The notes beneath the pieces were generated by a model. It saw only the letters and a program-made list of their open reading frames with translations. It was not told the origin of the DNA and did not search any database. Positions 63,300 to 64,000 of a stretch of 64,000 nucleotides of DNA are shown in pieces (within the stretch, counting starts at the first letter, position 1; each line of letters starts with the position of its first letter). The DNA lies in the NCBI GenBank assembly GCA_964036155.1, contig OZ038422.1:51235201-51299200 (forward strand), given 5' to 3'. The position numbers were made by a program, and so were the translations under genes. The stretch is from Diploscapter coronatus. Its lineage: Eukaryota > Nematoda > Chromadorea > Rhabditida > Rhabditidae.

Positions 63300-64000
63300 T
63301 TATCTCTTCTTAATAATAATCGTAAATCCCAGCTCTCTCTTCGGCTTAAGCGTAATTTCGGGGTTGGGACGATTGATCGGAAACGGATGCACGGTTTCAA
63401 CCGTAAATCTGCGGAAAAGCCACGAAAGAATCGTCTTTTCCTCTTGGATTGCGAATTTCTGGCCTAAAATTGAACTTTTCGTGCTTTTTTTTTGCATTCT
63501 TTACGTATTTTCTGTTTTTTTTTCTTAATTTTCCTACCTATACAATTCCTCGGTCCTGCTGAAAACGGTATGAAGCTAAACGCGTTCCGTTTCGCGATAT
63601 TTTCCGAATCAAAATGCTCGGGGTAAAACGATTCGACTCTTTCGTAGGATCTAAAAAATTGCTTTTTTTTAGAAAAGAATCATTTTTACCTGAAATCTCT
63701 TTGTGCCGAAAACGGAGAAATCACTACGGTTAAACCCTGCGGCAAAAGCACCTTCGTTCCATTACTTTCTAGATGTTTTCAATTGAAAATAGGGGAAGAT
63801 TAGATTTCTACCGATTTCCATGTCTTCATCCAGAACTCGAGCAATCATCGGTACTGCCGGCATCATTCTTAGAGATTCCTAAAATGAAATAAAATTCGTG
63901 CTTTAAAATTTTCCAGGAAGAATAATATTAGCTTCATTGGATGCTCTCTTCTCTATTTGTGCGTATTAGTAAAAATAAAAATACCTTGATACATTTCTCT
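63300..64000 (-). CDS. cytochrome P450, CYP4-like (3' part; 5' part beyond the window)
   Basis: Haem monooxygenase of the endoplasmic reticulum. Exons on the minus strand: before 63985, 63878-63812, 63768-63690, 63650-63538 and 63463-63300, all phase-consistent. From N to [21 protein letters not shown] (K-helix ExxR), [24 protein letters not shown] and [20 protein letters not shown] (haem-binding FxxGxRxCxG with the Cys ligand). The C-terminus is [11 protein letters not shown]...PEITLKPK...FTIIIKKR. The KESLR...P[SA]VP and [14 protein letters not shown] wording is typical of the CYP4 clan. Truncated by the window edge only; no disruption seen in the visible part. Confidence 0.88.

Overview
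The window is AT-rich eukaryotic DNA from a nematode. Nearly every gene has short introns (about 40-60 nt) that begin GTAAGT or GTATGT and end TTTTCAG or TTTTAG. The gene content also fits: a SID-1-family protein, a nematode-type chemoreceptor, a TWK potassium channel, a DM-domain factor and an SH3-containing mixed-lineage kinase. I cannot name the species. No bacterial operon, CRISPR array, rRNA or tRNA gene was recognised.

Layout. 0.2-1.2 kb (+): a C2H2 zinc-finger gene. 1.7-4.2 kb (+): a single-pass membrane protein with a Thr-rich stalk. 5.6-11.8 kb (-): a 24-exon mixed-lineage kinase whose exons sum to 1110 codons plus stop. 11.8-15.6 kb: gene-free, with two inverted-repeat elements. 15.6-19.3 kb (+): a SID-1/CHUP-like membrane protein. 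19.7-30.1 kb: an accessory region with five copies (three intact, two reduced to exon 1) of a small family of secreted four-cysteine peptides, plus one unrelated secreted four-cysteine protein and a chemoreceptor on the minus strand. 33.4-49.9 kb (+): a large two-pore-domain K+ channel with alternative 5' ends. 50.9-53.3 kb (-): weakly supported exons, one von Willebrand A-like. 54.2-57.1 kb (-): an acid-lipase family gene with an unusual N-terminal linker. 58.7-60.0 kb (+): a DM-domain transcription factor. 61.1-61.3 kb (-): a 51-residue membrane protein. 63.3 kb to the end (-): the 3' part of a CYP4-like cytochrome P450.

The most unusual signals are at splice sites. Both K+ selectivity filters of the channel are interrupted inside the first glycine codon, and both introns break the GT-AG rule. 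The P2 intron is exactly AT-AC. The P1 filter exon has no AG before it, and the only good acceptor nearby would remove the filter in frame. The kinase has a likely GC-AG intron that hosts a mariner-type element, and a four-cysteine insert inside its catalytic domain. The peptide cluster, with its orphan first exons and a foldback element sitting exactly at a duplication boundary, is the clearest example of recent local gene birth and death. No shared pathway links the genes; the order looks like an ordinary nematode chromosome arm.
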